Source: Candidatus Magasanikiibacteriota bacterium
GTDB lineage: Bacteria; Patescibacteriota; Patescibacteriia; Magasanikbacterales; UBA922
Direction of reading: 5' to 3'
Assembly (NCBI GenBank): GCA_016214105.1
Contig: JACRPD010000049.1
Location: 1-20,502 of the forward strand
Length of the DNA: 20,502 nucleotides
The position numbers and the translations under genes are program-made. The first letter of the stretch is position 1, and each line of letters begins with the position of its first letter. The notes beneath the pieces are model-generated. The model saw nothing but the letters and a program-made list of their open reading frames with translations, was not told the DNA's origin and did no database searches. Shown piece after piece: positions 5,573 to 12,754 of the stretch.

Positions 5573-8329
5573 TTAATTCCCAACTTTTATCTCCAAATCC
5601 CCTCCTATCACTACCATATCCCGCCGTTTTAATTTATTCGCCAAAATCAATTCGGCCAACTGGTTCTCCACGTGTTCCTGAATCGCGCGGCGCATGGGAC
5701 GAGCGCCGAATTCCGGATCAAATCCGACTTTCGCCAGCGCTTCCAAAGCCGCGTCATCAACTTTTAAGCCGACACCGCGTTTTTCCAAATCTTTGCCGAC
5801 GCGCTTTAACATCAAACCGGCGATTTTCTTTATTTCTTCGCGCTCCAAAGACTTAAACAAGATAATGCCATCAAAACGATTTAAAAATTCCGGCCGATAA
5901 TATTTTTTCAACTCACCGCGGATTAATGCCTGCCGGATATTTTCCAATGGCTCGCCTTTATTAATTTGTTCTTGCACGTAAGAAGTCCCGGCATTGGAAG
6001 TGGCGATAATAATCGTATTGGTAAAATCTATGACTTTACCAACGCTATCAGTCAACCGGCCATCGTCAAAAACTTGCAAAAATAAATTCAAAACATCCGG
6101 CTCGGCTTTTTCCATTTCATCCAATAAAACCAATGAAAACGGATGCTGGCGCACGGCTTCAGTCAGCAAACCGGTGCCTTGTTGGCTCGGCTGGCCGATC
6201 AAACGGTAGATGCTCCCCTTTTCCTGATATTCGCTCATATCAACGCGAATCATTCGGTTCTCGCCGCCAAAATAAACATCGGCAATGGTTTTCGCAAGTT
6301 CAGTTTTGCCCGTACCGGTCGGGCCTAAAAATAAGAAGTTGGCGATCGGCTTCGTCTGGGTGCGAATTTCCGCCCGCGCGCGGCGCAAAGCGTTTGCCAC
6401 CAAATTAACCGCTTCATCCTGCCCTACCACGCGCTTGTGCATTTCTTCTTCCAAACGCAGTAATTTTTCCGACTCATCTTCAGAAATACTGGTAACCGGA
6501 ATACCGGTTTTATCAGCGATAATCGCGGCGACATCTTCGGCGGTGACTAGTTGATTCTCGCCTTTTTTGTGCTGTACCACGCCGGCCGCCTCGGTCATCA
6601 CGGCGATCGCGCTTCCCGGCAAAGTCTGGTCATGCAAAAACTTTTTGGCCATATCAACTGATTGCGCAAGCGCGTCGTAAGAAAAAAACACGTTATGCTT
6701 GTATTCCACGCCGCCGACTTTTGATTCCAACACTTGAATCGTCTGATTTTTATCCATCTCTTTAACATCCACTCGCGCCAAGGCCGAACCGATTTCCGAA
6801 TTTAAAATATGGCGATTGTAGCCGTCAATTGTGCTGGTGGTTAAAGTTAAAAACCGAGTTGAACTCAAATATTCCGCCAAAGTTTCCGAAACATCCATGC
6901 CCTCTCCGCCCTCGCCGCTGTTGATGCTGACCAAATCCTGAATATTTTTTATAAATAAAATAATATTTTTCGCGCGCGCGATTTCATTCATAATTCTGAT
7001 CAATCTCTCTTGTGCGCCTGAAATCGTCGTCCCAGCCAACAAAGAAGAAGTTGATAATTGCACCAAACGCTTGTCCCGCAAACGCTTCGGCACGTCTTCT
7101 TCCACCATTTTCTGCGCGATGCCTTCAATAATGCTCATCTTGCCCACCCCGCGCTCGCCAACCAAAGCCACACTTTGCCGTCCGCCCTCAACGATTCTAA
7201 AAATCTCCTCAATCTCTTTTTCTCGCGCCACGCAAGGAGCCAAATAGCCGAATTTCGCGGCCAAAGTCAAATCCTGGCTATAGCTGTTCAAATACGGCGT
7301 GGCTACCGCGGTCATCGCCCGATCCATGCCGTACTTGCTGCGCCGCGCCGCGGCCCGACTGAATTTTTTATATTGCCAACGCAATCTTTCTCTAATCCGC
7401 AACCACTCCACCACATTGCTTAATTTATCTTTATCAATTTTTAAATCATAAAGTAATTCCTGAATCGGCTCCGATTGGCGCACCGCGGCAATCAACAGCT
7501 CGGTAACATGAACAAATTCCTGCCGATCGCTGTACGCTTTTTCATAAGCTTGAAATAAAATCTGCTGAACAGCGCCGGAGATAACCGGAATTCTTTTTTC
7601 CGTATTTTTGGCAAACAATTTATTCAAAAACGCTTGCAAAGTCTGCACCGAAACTCCCAATCTGATAAACAAACCGGCGATTTTTGCTGACGCGAGCAAA
7701 GCGGAAAAAACATGGAACACGCTTACTTCGTTGTGCTCGTATTTTAATGCCAAACGATACGCTTCTTCCAAAATGGCCTTGGCTTCTTCGGTAAATGAAG
7801 CGGAGATATCAACTCGCTTGCGCCGCGGCAGTTTCAATACTTGAGCCCAAGTTTGTAAAGCATCATTCTTTTCCAATTCCATTTGTTCTTTTTTATCATG
7901 ATAATCGTGCCACTCCACCGGCTCCGGTTTGCGATTGCTGATGATTAAGCGATAAATTAAAAAACTGAAAGAAATAATCGCCAGCCAGAACAAAACCGGC
8001 AAATTGCTGATATAAGCAAACCAAAAACCGCGCGTAAAAACCATCGCGATTAAATTATCGCGATATACCAGCCAGCCGAACAAAGCTAAAAATCCGACGG
8101 CAAAAATCACCGCGCCTAAAATTTCAAATCGATCCAGCCAGCGCCGCGCTTTTCTGACATTGATGTGATATTTGGTCAGTGGCTCGCCCCAATACAAAAA
8201 CCTGCCGCGCGCGAATCGGCCCATGCTCATGCCTTTGCATTCATGGCATTTTTTCACCCCTTCATAGCCGCTGCCCCAGCAGGTGTTGCAAGGAAGGAGA
8301 TTAAGTGGAATTTGTTTCTCAAACAGCAT
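5573..8329 (-). CDS. Membrane-anchored Clp/HSP100-type AAA+ ATPase with zinc motif
   Basis: The 918-aa protein opens with a DnaJ-like zinc motif: Cys14, Cys17, Cys28 and Cys31 in CNTCWGSG and CHECKG. Two membrane segments (about 68-88 and 102-130) follow, then a Clp_N double repeat (about 176-310). D1 (about 365-600) has GERGVGKM (391-398) with Met where Thr/Ser is expected. The Walker B acidic pair is replaced by Lys461-Asn462, so D1 is probably inactive. D2 is intact: GPTGTGKTE (669-677), LVLLDEME (733-740), sensor TSN (777-779), Arg finger in FLNRFD (Arg818) and sensor-2 GARPMRR (875-881). No ClpB-like middle domain or IGF/LGF-type ClpP loop is visible, so an unfoldase not coupled to ClpP is inferred. 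The ATG at 8329 lies 2 nt after the partner gene. Confidence 0.88.
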   Translation of the reverse strand: MLFEKQIPLNLLPCNTCWGSGYEGVKKCHECKGMSMGRFARGRFLYWGEPLTKYHINVRKARRWLDRFEILGAVIFAVGFLALFGWLVYRDNLIAMVFTRGFWFAYISNLPVLFWLAIISFSFLIYRLIISNRKPEPVEWHDYHDKKEQMELEKNDALQTWAQVLKLPRRKRVDISASFTEEAKAILEEAYRLALKYEHNEVSVFHVFSALLASAKIAGLFIRLGVSVQTLQAFLNKLFAKNTEKRIPVISGAVQQILFQAYEKAYSDRQEFVHVTELLIAAVRQSEPIQELLYDLKIDKDKLSNVVEWLRIRERLRWQYKKFSRAAARRSKYGMDRAMTAVATPYLNSYSQDLTLAAKFGYLAPCVAREKEIEEIFRIVEGGRQSVALVGERGVGKMSIIEGIAQKMVEEDVPKRLRDKRLVQLSTSSLLAGTTISGAQERLIRIMNEIARAKNIILFIKNIQDLVSINSGEGGEGMDVSETLAEYLSSTRFLTLTTSTIDGYNRHILNSEIGSALARVDVKEMDKNQTIQVLESKVGGVEYKHNVFFSYDALAQSVDMAKKFLHDQTLPGSAIAVMTEAAGVVQHKKGENQLVTAEDVAAIIADKTGIPVTSISEDESEKLLRLEEEMHKRVVGQDEAVNLVANALRRARAEIRTQTKPIANFLFLGPTGTGKTELAKTIADVYFGGENRMIRVDMSEYQEKGSIYRLIGQPSQQGTGLLTEAVRQHPFSLVLLDEMEKAEPDVLNLFLQVFDDGRLTDSVGKVIDFTNTIIIATSNAGTSYVQEQINKGEPLENIRQALIRGELKKYYRPEFLNRFDGIILFKSLEREEIKKIAGLMLKRVGKDLEKRGVGLKVDDAALEALAKVGFDPEFGARPMRRAIQEHVENQLAELILANKLKRRDMVVIGGDLEIKVGN

Positions 8330-8331
8330 AG

Positions 8332-8676
8332 TTAAACTGTCATCATATAAACCACAAACACCGGAAACATTAACCAAAGCGCAAAAATCACGGCAACAAC
8401 TGCCAGCCAGACTGCCATCGCGATCGCGCGGACGATAACATTCATAATCCGCATAAACACGCTCATCAGCCGGCCTTGCCAATCAGTTTGGCCAAACATC
8501 GGCACAAAAATATTTTTTAACCACAAACCCGGCGCCAAAGTCAAATTCGCGTCTTGGATCAAATGAAAACAAAAAATCAGCGCTTTCTTCACCCCGCCGG
8601 TGTACCACCAGAGCGGAAAGTAAAGCAGGTCAAGAAAAAATTCCAACAGCATTCTTTGAGAGACTAAAACCCACAT
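8332..8676 (-). CDS. Small membrane protein paired with the Clp-like ATPase
   Basis: The 114-aa hydrophobic protein has a membrane-associated N-terminal part (residues 8-25) and two strong membrane spans near residues 75-95 and 92-112. A conserved-looking amphipathic middle carries LAPGLWLKNIFVPMFGQTDWQGR. No family is recognised. It ends 2 nt before the ATG of the Clp-like ATPase, so the two are surely co-transcribed and probably translationally coupled. The tight pairing and shared membrane location suggest it is a partner or assembly factor for the ATPase; this is inference. No SD precedes the ATG at 8676. Confidence 0.8.
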   Translation of the reverse strand: MWVLVSQRMLLEFFLDLLYFPLWWYTGGVKKALIFCFHLIQDANLTLAPGLWLKNIFVPMFGQTDWQGRLMSVFMRIMNVIVRAIAMAVWLAVVAVIFALWLMFPVFVVYMMTV

Positions 8677-8682
8677 ACATTA

Positions 8683-8797
8683 AAAACTCTAAACTCTAAA
8701 TCATAAACCCTAAATAAATTACAATGTTCAAAATTCAAATTTTTGATATTTGAGTTTTGAATTTGTTTAGAGTTTCGAGTTTAGAGTTTCGGATTTG
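8683..8797. repeat. Large imperfect inverted repeat of AAACTCTAAA words
   Basis: The outer arms are repeats of AAACTCTAAA (about 8684-8700) and its complement TTTAGAGTTT (about 8765-8790). An inner stem pairs TTCAAAATTCAAAT with ATTTGAGTTTTGAA (one G-U). The whole element can form a long AT-rich cruciform between the ftsL terminator and the membrane-partner gene. No ORF lies in it. Confidence 0.6.
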
Positions 8798-8810
8798 AGT
8801 ATAGTATACC

Positions 8811-8846
8811 ATAAAACAAAAAACTCCCATAGTAGGTTTGGGAGTT
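8811..8846 (-). terminator. Intrinsic terminator after ftsL
   Basis: Read on the minus strand: AACTCCCA (8839-8846), a 9-nt loop, TGGGAGTT (8822-8829), then TTTTTGTTTT. It lies 28 bp beyond the ftsL stop and closes the mraZ-rsmH-ftsL transcript. Confidence 0.8.
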
Positions 8847-8873
8847 CTGAGTTCTGAGTTAGGATTTAGTATT

Positions 8874-9221
8874 CTATCGTCGTGCTACGGCCGAACCGGT
8901 TAAAGTAACATATTTAATGTTCTCCGACGCGACTAAATCCAAATTTGTTAATCGGCTTTGGATGCTTTGCATTGATCGATAATTGGCAATTTCAAATTCT
9001 AGTTTTTGATTTTCCTGTTCCAGCGCTTGAATCTGCTTCTCAATATCATTCATTGTATAGCCTTTAGTGGAGATAGCGTTTGTCTGCGCCACATACATAA
9101 CGCCAAAAACCACAACCAAGCTCCCAAAAACAAACCGGCAGGTGGCGCTTAAAAACCATCTTTTCATAGCTTCTCTTTTTTGTCTTAATGTTGGTTGTTG
9201 GCAGAGATATTCGGCGACCAT
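8874..9221 (-). CDS. ftsL: FtsL-like septum protein
   Basis: The protein of up to 115 aa has one membrane span (FVFGSLVVVFGVMYVAQTNA, about residues 31-50), then a coiled coil rich in Glu and Gln (IEKQIQALEQENQKLEFEI, 61-79), and the ending NIKYVTLTGSAVARR often seen in such proteins of this group. FtsL forms a bitopic complex with FtsB/DivIC at the division septum. The third position in mraZ-rsmH-ftsL supports the call, although the sequence family is poorly conserved. A shorter form starting at the ATG at 9167 (MKRWFLSA) would give a more typical short cytoplasmic tail; I cannot choose with certainty. The usual next gene ftsI is missing. Confidence 0.75.
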   Translation of the reverse strand: MVAEYLCQQPTLRQKREAMKRWFLSATCRFVFGSLVVVFGVMYVAQTNAISTKGYTMNDIEKQIQALEQENQKLEFEIANYRSMQSIQSRLTNLDLVASENIKYVTLTGSAVARR

Positions 9222-9231
9222 AGTGGCGATT

Positions 9232-9264
9232 GAATTATGAATTACGAATTATGAATTACGAATT
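9232..9264. repeat. Tandem repeat GAATTATGAATTAC
   Basis: Two perfect copies of a 14-bp unit (9232-9245, 9246-9259) plus GAATT. It lies in the rsmH-ftsL spacer. A related word run (TTCATAATTCATAATTC) occurs at 17760-17780. Confidence 0.8.
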
Positions 9265-9289
9265 GCCTATCAAGTTCGGAGTCTATATT

Positions 9290-10192
9290 TTAAATTTTTT
9301 CCGCAACTCTCAACTTCGCGGATCTGGCGCGTGAATTAGTTTTATACTCTTCTTCAGAACAGACAATCGGCTTTTTGCTGATAATTTTAATTGTTTTGCC
9401 GTCTTGATCCTTAAAAAAATGTTTCACTATTCTGTCTTCCAAGGAGTGGAAGGTGATAACTGCCAATCGTCCATCGGCCGACAGTGTTTCAATCGCCTGC
9501 GGCAAAACTTTTTCCAAGACACCCAATTCATCATTTACCGCAATTCTTAATGCCTGAAATACTTTCGTCGCCGGATGCAACCCGCCCACCCAAGGAATTT
9601 CTTTTTCGCTTTTTAACTTTTTTCTATAAACAGTCAAAACTATTTCCACCAAATCACCGACCTTTTCAATTTTTTTCTCTTTTCTGTTTTCAACCGTCGC
9701 TTTCGCAATCTCTTTACTCAGCTTCTCCTCACCATACTCGCGAAATATTTTCTCAAACTCTTCTTCAGTCAACTCATTCACCAACTCGCTCGCTGTTCCA
9801 TGTTCACCGCCGTACCTCATATCCAACAACTCCTCCTCTTTCAAAAAACTGAATCCCCTTCCTCGCTCTTCAAACTGCGGACTTGACCAGCCAAGGTCTA
9901 ATAAAATGCCGTTAATCGGATTAAAATTATTTTCGGTAACAATCTTTTTTAAATTCGTAAAATTATCTCTGACAAAAACTGTTTGCTTTTCAAAATTATA
10001 CAAATACTGTTTAGCCCGTAAAATCGCTTCCACATCCGTGTCAATTCCCAGCAACTTTCCGTCCGGCCCGATTTTTTCCAAAATTTTTTCCGCGTGGCCG
10101 GCGTCGCCCAATGTACAATCAATAACACGCATTCCTGGTTTTAATTCCAATCCATCAATAACCTCATTCAATAATACTGGTACATGCTTCAT
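9290..10192 (-). CDS. rsmH: 16S rRNA (cytosine1402-N4)-methyltransferase RsmH
   Basis: The 300-aa protein has the N-terminal MKHVPVLLNEVIDGL, the SAM-binding motif VIDCTLGDAGH (23-33), the LLGIDTD acidic loop (47-53), GILLDLGWSSPQFEERGRGFSF and the C-terminal HSLEDRIVKHFF and RARSAKLRVAEKI motifs. RsmH methylates C1402 in the decoding centre of 16S rRNA. Length is slightly below the usual 310 aa without an obvious loss. The ATG is 4 nt after the mraZ stop, typical of the conserved mraZ-rsmH pair, and there is no SD. Confidence 0.97.
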   Translation of the reverse strand: MKHVPVLLNEVIDGLELKPGMRVIDCTLGDAGHAEKILEKIGPDGKLLGIDTDVEAILRAKQYLYNFEKQTVFVRDNFTNLKKIVTENNFNPINGILLDLGWSSPQFEERGRGFSFLKEEELLDMRYGGEHGTASELVNELTEEEFEKIFREYGEEKLSKEIAKATVENRKEKKIEKVGDLVEIVLTVYRKKLKSEKEIPWVGGLHPATKVFQALRIAVNDELGVLEKVLPQAIETLSADGRLAVITFHSLEDRIVKHFFKDQDGKTIKIISKKPIVCSEEEYKTNSRARSAKLRVAEKI

Positions 10193-10196
10193 AATT

Positions 10197-10628
10197 TTAA
10201 ACTCCCAGTTCGCTCATCTGCTCGGCAATTTTTACGCTCTCCGCTTCTGTTTTTGTTTTGTACTCATTCCACTTCGCGTTATCCCAAATTTCCAATCGGC
10301 TGTACAAGCCGGCGACAATCACTTCTTTGCTTAATCCGGCAAATTGGCGCAAGTATTCCGGCAAAACAATCCTGCCTTGGCCGTCAATTTCAACTTCCAT
10401 CGCGCCGGCAAGCATTGAGCGGGAAAAAGCCCGGCTGTTGGCTTGCGCGAAAGGCAAACCGGCCAATTTTTCCGCCAATTTATCCCACTCTTTTTTTGTG
10501 TATAAAAACAGACAAGAATCCAAACCCTTGGTAATAACAGCGCCCTTATGCAAATCCGACCGAAATTTTTTCGGTATGGCAATGCGGCCCTTGTCGTCTA
10601 AGTTGTGCGAATATTCGCCGATAAACAT
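10197..10628 (-). CDS. mraZ: Transcriptional regulator MraZ
   Basis: The 143-aa protein has two SpoVT/AbrB-like half domains. The first begins MFIGEYSHNLDDKGRIAIPKKF (DKGR at 12-15); the second carries EVEIDGQGRIVLPEYLR followed by GLYSRLEIWD. MraZ forms ring-shaped oligomers that bind repeated TGGG boxes and control the dcw operon. The open frame continues 16 codons upstream, but the ATG at 10628 fits the family start, lies downstream of a consensus promoter and follows the operator boxes, which would otherwise be inside the coding region. It is the first gene of mraZ-rsmH-ftsL. Confidence 0.97.
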   Translation of the reverse strand: MFIGEYSHNLDDKGRIAIPKKFRSDLHKGAVITKGLDSCLFLYTKKEWDKLAEKLAGLPFAQANSRAFSRSMLAGAMEVEIDGQGRIVLPEYLRQFAGLSKEVIVAGLYSRLEIWDNAKWNEYKTKTEAESVKIAEQMSELGV

Positions 10629-10630
10629 AG

Positions 10631-10666
10631 CCCACCAATTACCCACTAATCCCCACTTACACCCAT
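10631..10666 (-). promoter_or_regulatory. MraZ operator: four phased TGGG boxes
   Basis: On the minus strand the boxes are ATGGG (10662-10666), GTGGG (10652-10656), GTGGG (10642-10646) and GTGGG (10631-10635), spaced 10, 10 and 11 bp. This matches the MraZ site known from E. coli (TGGG repeats with 5-bp gaps). The first box overlaps the -10 region; the others fill the leader up to 2 nt before the ATG. Binding would block initiation, so negative autoregulation is inferred. Confidence 0.85.
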
Positions 10667-10693
10667 TATACACCACTAATAAACACTATGCAA
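10665..10693 (-). promoter_or_regulatory. Promoter of mraZ-rsmH-ftsL
   Basis: On the minus strand, -35 TTGCAT (10688-10693), a 17-bp spacer and a perfect -10 TATAAT (10665-10670). The expected start is near 10658, giving a leader of about 30 nt made mostly of MraZ boxes. Confidence 0.8.
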
Positions 10694-10710
10694 CACTTTC
10701 TAACCATTAG

Positions 10711-10741
10711 TTATCCACAGCGCACCACAAGGGTGCGCTGT
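10711..10741. other. DnaA-box consensus next to a 10-bp hairpin
   Basis: TTATCCACA (10711-10719) matches the DnaA box consensus exactly. It overlaps the left arm of a perfect 10-bp hairpin (10717-10726 with 10732-10741, loop ACAAG). It lies just upstream of the mraZ promoter, between the two divergent units. One box does not make an origin; its role is unclear. Confidence 0.45.
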
Positions 10742-10760
10742 AAGCAGTTAATTTCTTTGC

Positions 10761-10771
10761 TATAATATAAT
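10761..10771 (+). promoter_or_regulatory. -10 region for the second structured RNA
   Basis: Two overlapping TATAAT hexamers (10761-10766 and 10766-10771) on the plus strand. No good -35 is present at 17 bp. A pyrimidine-rich stretch (10772-10815) follows. Confidence 0.45.
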
Positions 10772-10777
10772 CATACT

Positions 10778-11190
10778 TCTATTCCGCTCTTTTCTTTCTC
10801 TCTTCGCTCTTTCTTTAATATCTGCTCATAAACGTCATTGACGTTAACGAGCGATCTCATCAGGGAATACCTTGGGGGACACCACCAACCGCGGCTTTAG
10901 TGCGATGACCACTTTTCTTGCTTCTATCTTGAAGCACCGTGGGCGCCTTCGCCCGTGCAAGTCTCCATTCTGGAGCAGTGACAGCCGGCGCTGACTGATC
11001 GTCCCAGGCAGAACCCTGGCCCAACCAAGCGGATGGCATCGTCCAACCGCAAATTGCCCCGACAATAATCGGCGGGCCACGGGTTTGTTCCCTTTCCTCG
11101 GGTGGGCGCGTGTTGCTCTGTTGCTGTCCTCCACGCGCCCGCCCTTCCTCCATAAATAAAAAATAATCCCGATTAAAACGGGATTATTTT
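10778..11190 (+). ncRNA. GC-rich structured region, probable non-coding RNA
   Basis: This 380-410 nt tract lies between mraZ and the beta-CASP gene. It has no protein-like ORF on either strand but is full of helices: GCTC...GAGC with an inner AACGT/ACGTT (10828-10856), GGGCG/CGCCC near 10940, CTCCA/TGGAG, CCAGG/CCTGG, GCGGATGG/CCAACCGC, GCCCCGA/TCGGCGGGC and a 9-bp GGGCGCGTG/CACGCGCCC stem (11104-11140). Plus-strand reading is favoured by the TATAAT at 10761 and the terminator at 11160-11190. On the minus strand the text CCCGAGGAAAGG after the big stem faintly recalls the start of RNase P RNA, but the other conserved RNase P cores are not seen. The class is therefore left open. Confidence 0.55.
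11160..11190. terminator. Bidirectional intrinsic terminator
   Basis: A perfect 12-bp stem AAAATAATCCCG (11160-11171) / CGGGATTATTTT (11179-11190) with a 7-nt loop. T-rich sequence follows on both strands. It ends the plus-strand RNA and can also stop minus-strand transcripts from the beta-CASP gene. Confidence 0.85.
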
Positions 11191-11206
11191 AAATTATTTT
11201 AAAAAT

Positions 11207-11339
11207 CCCTCCCCCTTCAATAGGGGGAGGTGAGGAGGGGGTCTCGCTCGCCAACCGCGACGAGACCTCTCTTCTTCGAGAGCCTGATGGCTCCTCAGAG
11301 CCTCGAAGGCCTTCGCCCTCTCCTCTGATGAGGAGAGGG
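11207..11339. repeat. Cluster of five hairpins with two CCCTCTCCT-family palindromes
   Basis: In order: CCTCCCCCT/AGGGGGAGG (11208-11230) followed by TGAGG, GTCTCG/CGAGAC (11241-11266), GAGCC/GGCTC (11280-11293), the palindrome CGAAGGCCTTCG (11304-11315), and a 10-bp stem CCCTCTCCTC/GAGGAGAGGG (11316-11339). The first and last belong to the family that also sits inside lepA. The cluster lies just beyond the stop of the beta-CASP gene and may protect or end its transcript. Confidence 0.7.
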
Positions 11340-11350
11340 AACGTTATCTC

Positions 11351-12700
11351 TCACACTTCCACCTCTTCCCCATACTCCGGCAACAGCGCCTCAATGCCAA
11401 AATTGTCTTTTAATCGATGCGCGAGTTCAGTCGCCGCGTGCGGTTCGCCATGAACGCAAAAAACTTTTTTCGGTTTGCCTTCTCCGGCCCATTTTAACAA
11501 TTTTTTCTGGTCGCCATGCGCTGACAAGGCGCCAATGGCTTCAATCTTACATTTTACATAAATAGTTTCCCCGAATATTTTTACTTTACTCGCGCCTTCA
11601 TACAACCGCCGGCCGAGCGTGCCTTCCGACTGATAGCCGACAATCAAAAGCGTGGAAGCCGGGTCGGATAAATAGCGAAAAGCGTGATGCACAATCCGAC
11701 CGCCGTTCATCATTCCGGAACCGGCGATAATCAATTTTGCTCCGCGAATTTTATTAATTTTTTTTGATTCCTCTCTGGTATGGGTCGCGGTTAAATTGGG
11801 AAATTCCAAAAAATTATCGCCGACCAAATGCAATCGCGCCGCTTCTTCATCATAATATTCCGGAAATTTTCCATAAACTTTCGTCGCGTCAATCGCCAGC
11901 GGGCTGTCTAAATAAATCGGAATGTTCGGCAAAACTTTGTCATGCTCGCTCAATAAATTCAATTCATACAAAAGCTCTTGCGTCCGCTCCAAAGAAAAAG
12001 ACGGCACCATAATCGTCCCGCCCCTTTCCACGCCATGTTTTACCGCGTCTAAAATAACATTGCGCCGAGTATCAATATCTTCATGAATCCGGTCGCCATA
12101 AGTTGATTCGCATAAAAGCAAATCCGCGCCCGCGCTTAAACTTTCCGTATCTTTCAAAATTGGCACATTCTCATTGCCGATGTCGCCAGAAAAAACTATC
12201 AATTTATTTTCGACTCTGACTTCAATAAACGCTGAACCAAAAATATGTCCGGCGTCTTTCCAGATCGCTGACACGCCCGGCGCGGCTTCAACCACTTCTC
12301 CGTATTTCACGCTTTGACACATCGCCGCCGCGTTAGCGATATCGCTTGAATCAAACAAAATCGGCGTACCGTATTTTTCGTTATTTTCAACCATGATGCC
12401 GTAAGCGTCATCCCAAATCAGTCGCGCGAATTCAACCGTAGCTCCAGTTAAAAAAATCTTGCCGGCAAATCCTTCTTTAACTAACTTTGGAATCCGTCCA
12501 ATATGATCAAGGTGCGCGTGCGTTACCAAAACCGCGTCAACCGCTTTTGGCTCAAACGGAAAAGAATCGTGATTTTTCCCCTCGTTAAAATCCGACCCCT
12601 GAAACATGCCGCAATCTACTATGATTTTGGCTTTTTTTGTTTGCAAAAGATAACAAGAACCTGTCACCTCCCGCGCCGCCCCGCAGAATTTTAGTTTCAT
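11351..12700 (-). CDS. Beta-CASP metallo-beta-lactamase ribonuclease (COG1236 type)
   Basis: The 449-aa protein shows all zinc and beta-CASP motifs: HAHLDH (61-66), GHIFGS with His152, SGDIG with Asp173, CESTYGDR, the beta-CASP segment SFSLERTQELLYEL, motif B AGSGMMNGGRIVHH, and motif C SAHGD (393-397, His395), followed by VFCVHGE. These enzymes bind two zinc ions and cut or trim RNA (TTHA0252/CPSF73-like group). Cytoplasmic, with no added domains. The start codon follows a TTGGCA-17-TATACT promoter with a leader of about 20 nt and no SD. It is divergent from the 220-aa gene, and the two promoters share the -35 region. Confidence 0.92.
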   Translation of the reverse strand: MKLKFCGAAREVTGSCYLLQTKKAKIIVDCGMFQGSDFNEGKNHDSFPFEPKAVDAVLVTHAHLDHIGRIPKLVKEGFAGKIFLTGATVEFARLIWDDAYGIMVENNEKYGTPILFDSSDIANAAAMCQSVKYGEVVEAAPGVSAIWKDAGHIFGSAFIEVRVENKLIVFSGDIGNENVPILKDTESLSAGADLLLCESTYGDRIHEDIDTRRNVILDAVKHGVERGGTIMVPSFSLERTQELLYELNLLSEHDKVLPNIPIYLDSPLAIDATKVYGKFPEYYDEEAARLHLVGDNFLEFPNLTATHTREESKKINKIRGAKLIIAGSGMMNGGRIVHHAFRYLSDPASTLLIVGYQSEGTLGRRLYEGASKVKIFGETIYVKCKIEAIGALSAHGDQKKLLKWAGEGKPKKVFCVHGEPHAATELAHRLKDNFGIEALLPEYGEEVEV

Positions 12701-12725
12701 AAGTCATTGATATGTGAACAAAATT

Positions 12726-12754
12726 AGTATAACACCAAAAATTCCCTTTGCCAA
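12726..12754 (-). promoter_or_regulatory. Promoter of the beta-CASP nuclease gene
   Basis: On the minus strand, -35 TTGGCA (12749-12754), a 17-bp spacer and -10 TATACT (12726-12731). The -35 overlaps that of the divergent promoter by 5 bp in the palindrome TTTGCCAAA. Confidence 0.7.

Noticed and set aside
8330..8482. 51-codon N-terminal extension of the Clp-like ATPase
   Set aside because: It would overlap the membrane-partner gene by 150 bp and has no hydrophobic or family features. The ATG at 8329 follows the partner stop by 2 nt and begins a clean zinc-motif domain.
10844..11153. Minus-strand ORFs of 96 and 97 aa in the GC-rich tract before mraZ
   Set aside because: Their translations are rich in Arg, Pro and Gly with no hydrophobic pattern and two overlapping frames are equally open. 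The helices and flanking promoter and terminator fit an RNA better.
11085..11160. RNase P RNA on the minus strand
   Set aside because: A P3-like stem followed by GAGGAAAGG is suggestive, but the rest of conserved region I and the ACAGAA region V were not found, and no promoter is visible on that strand.
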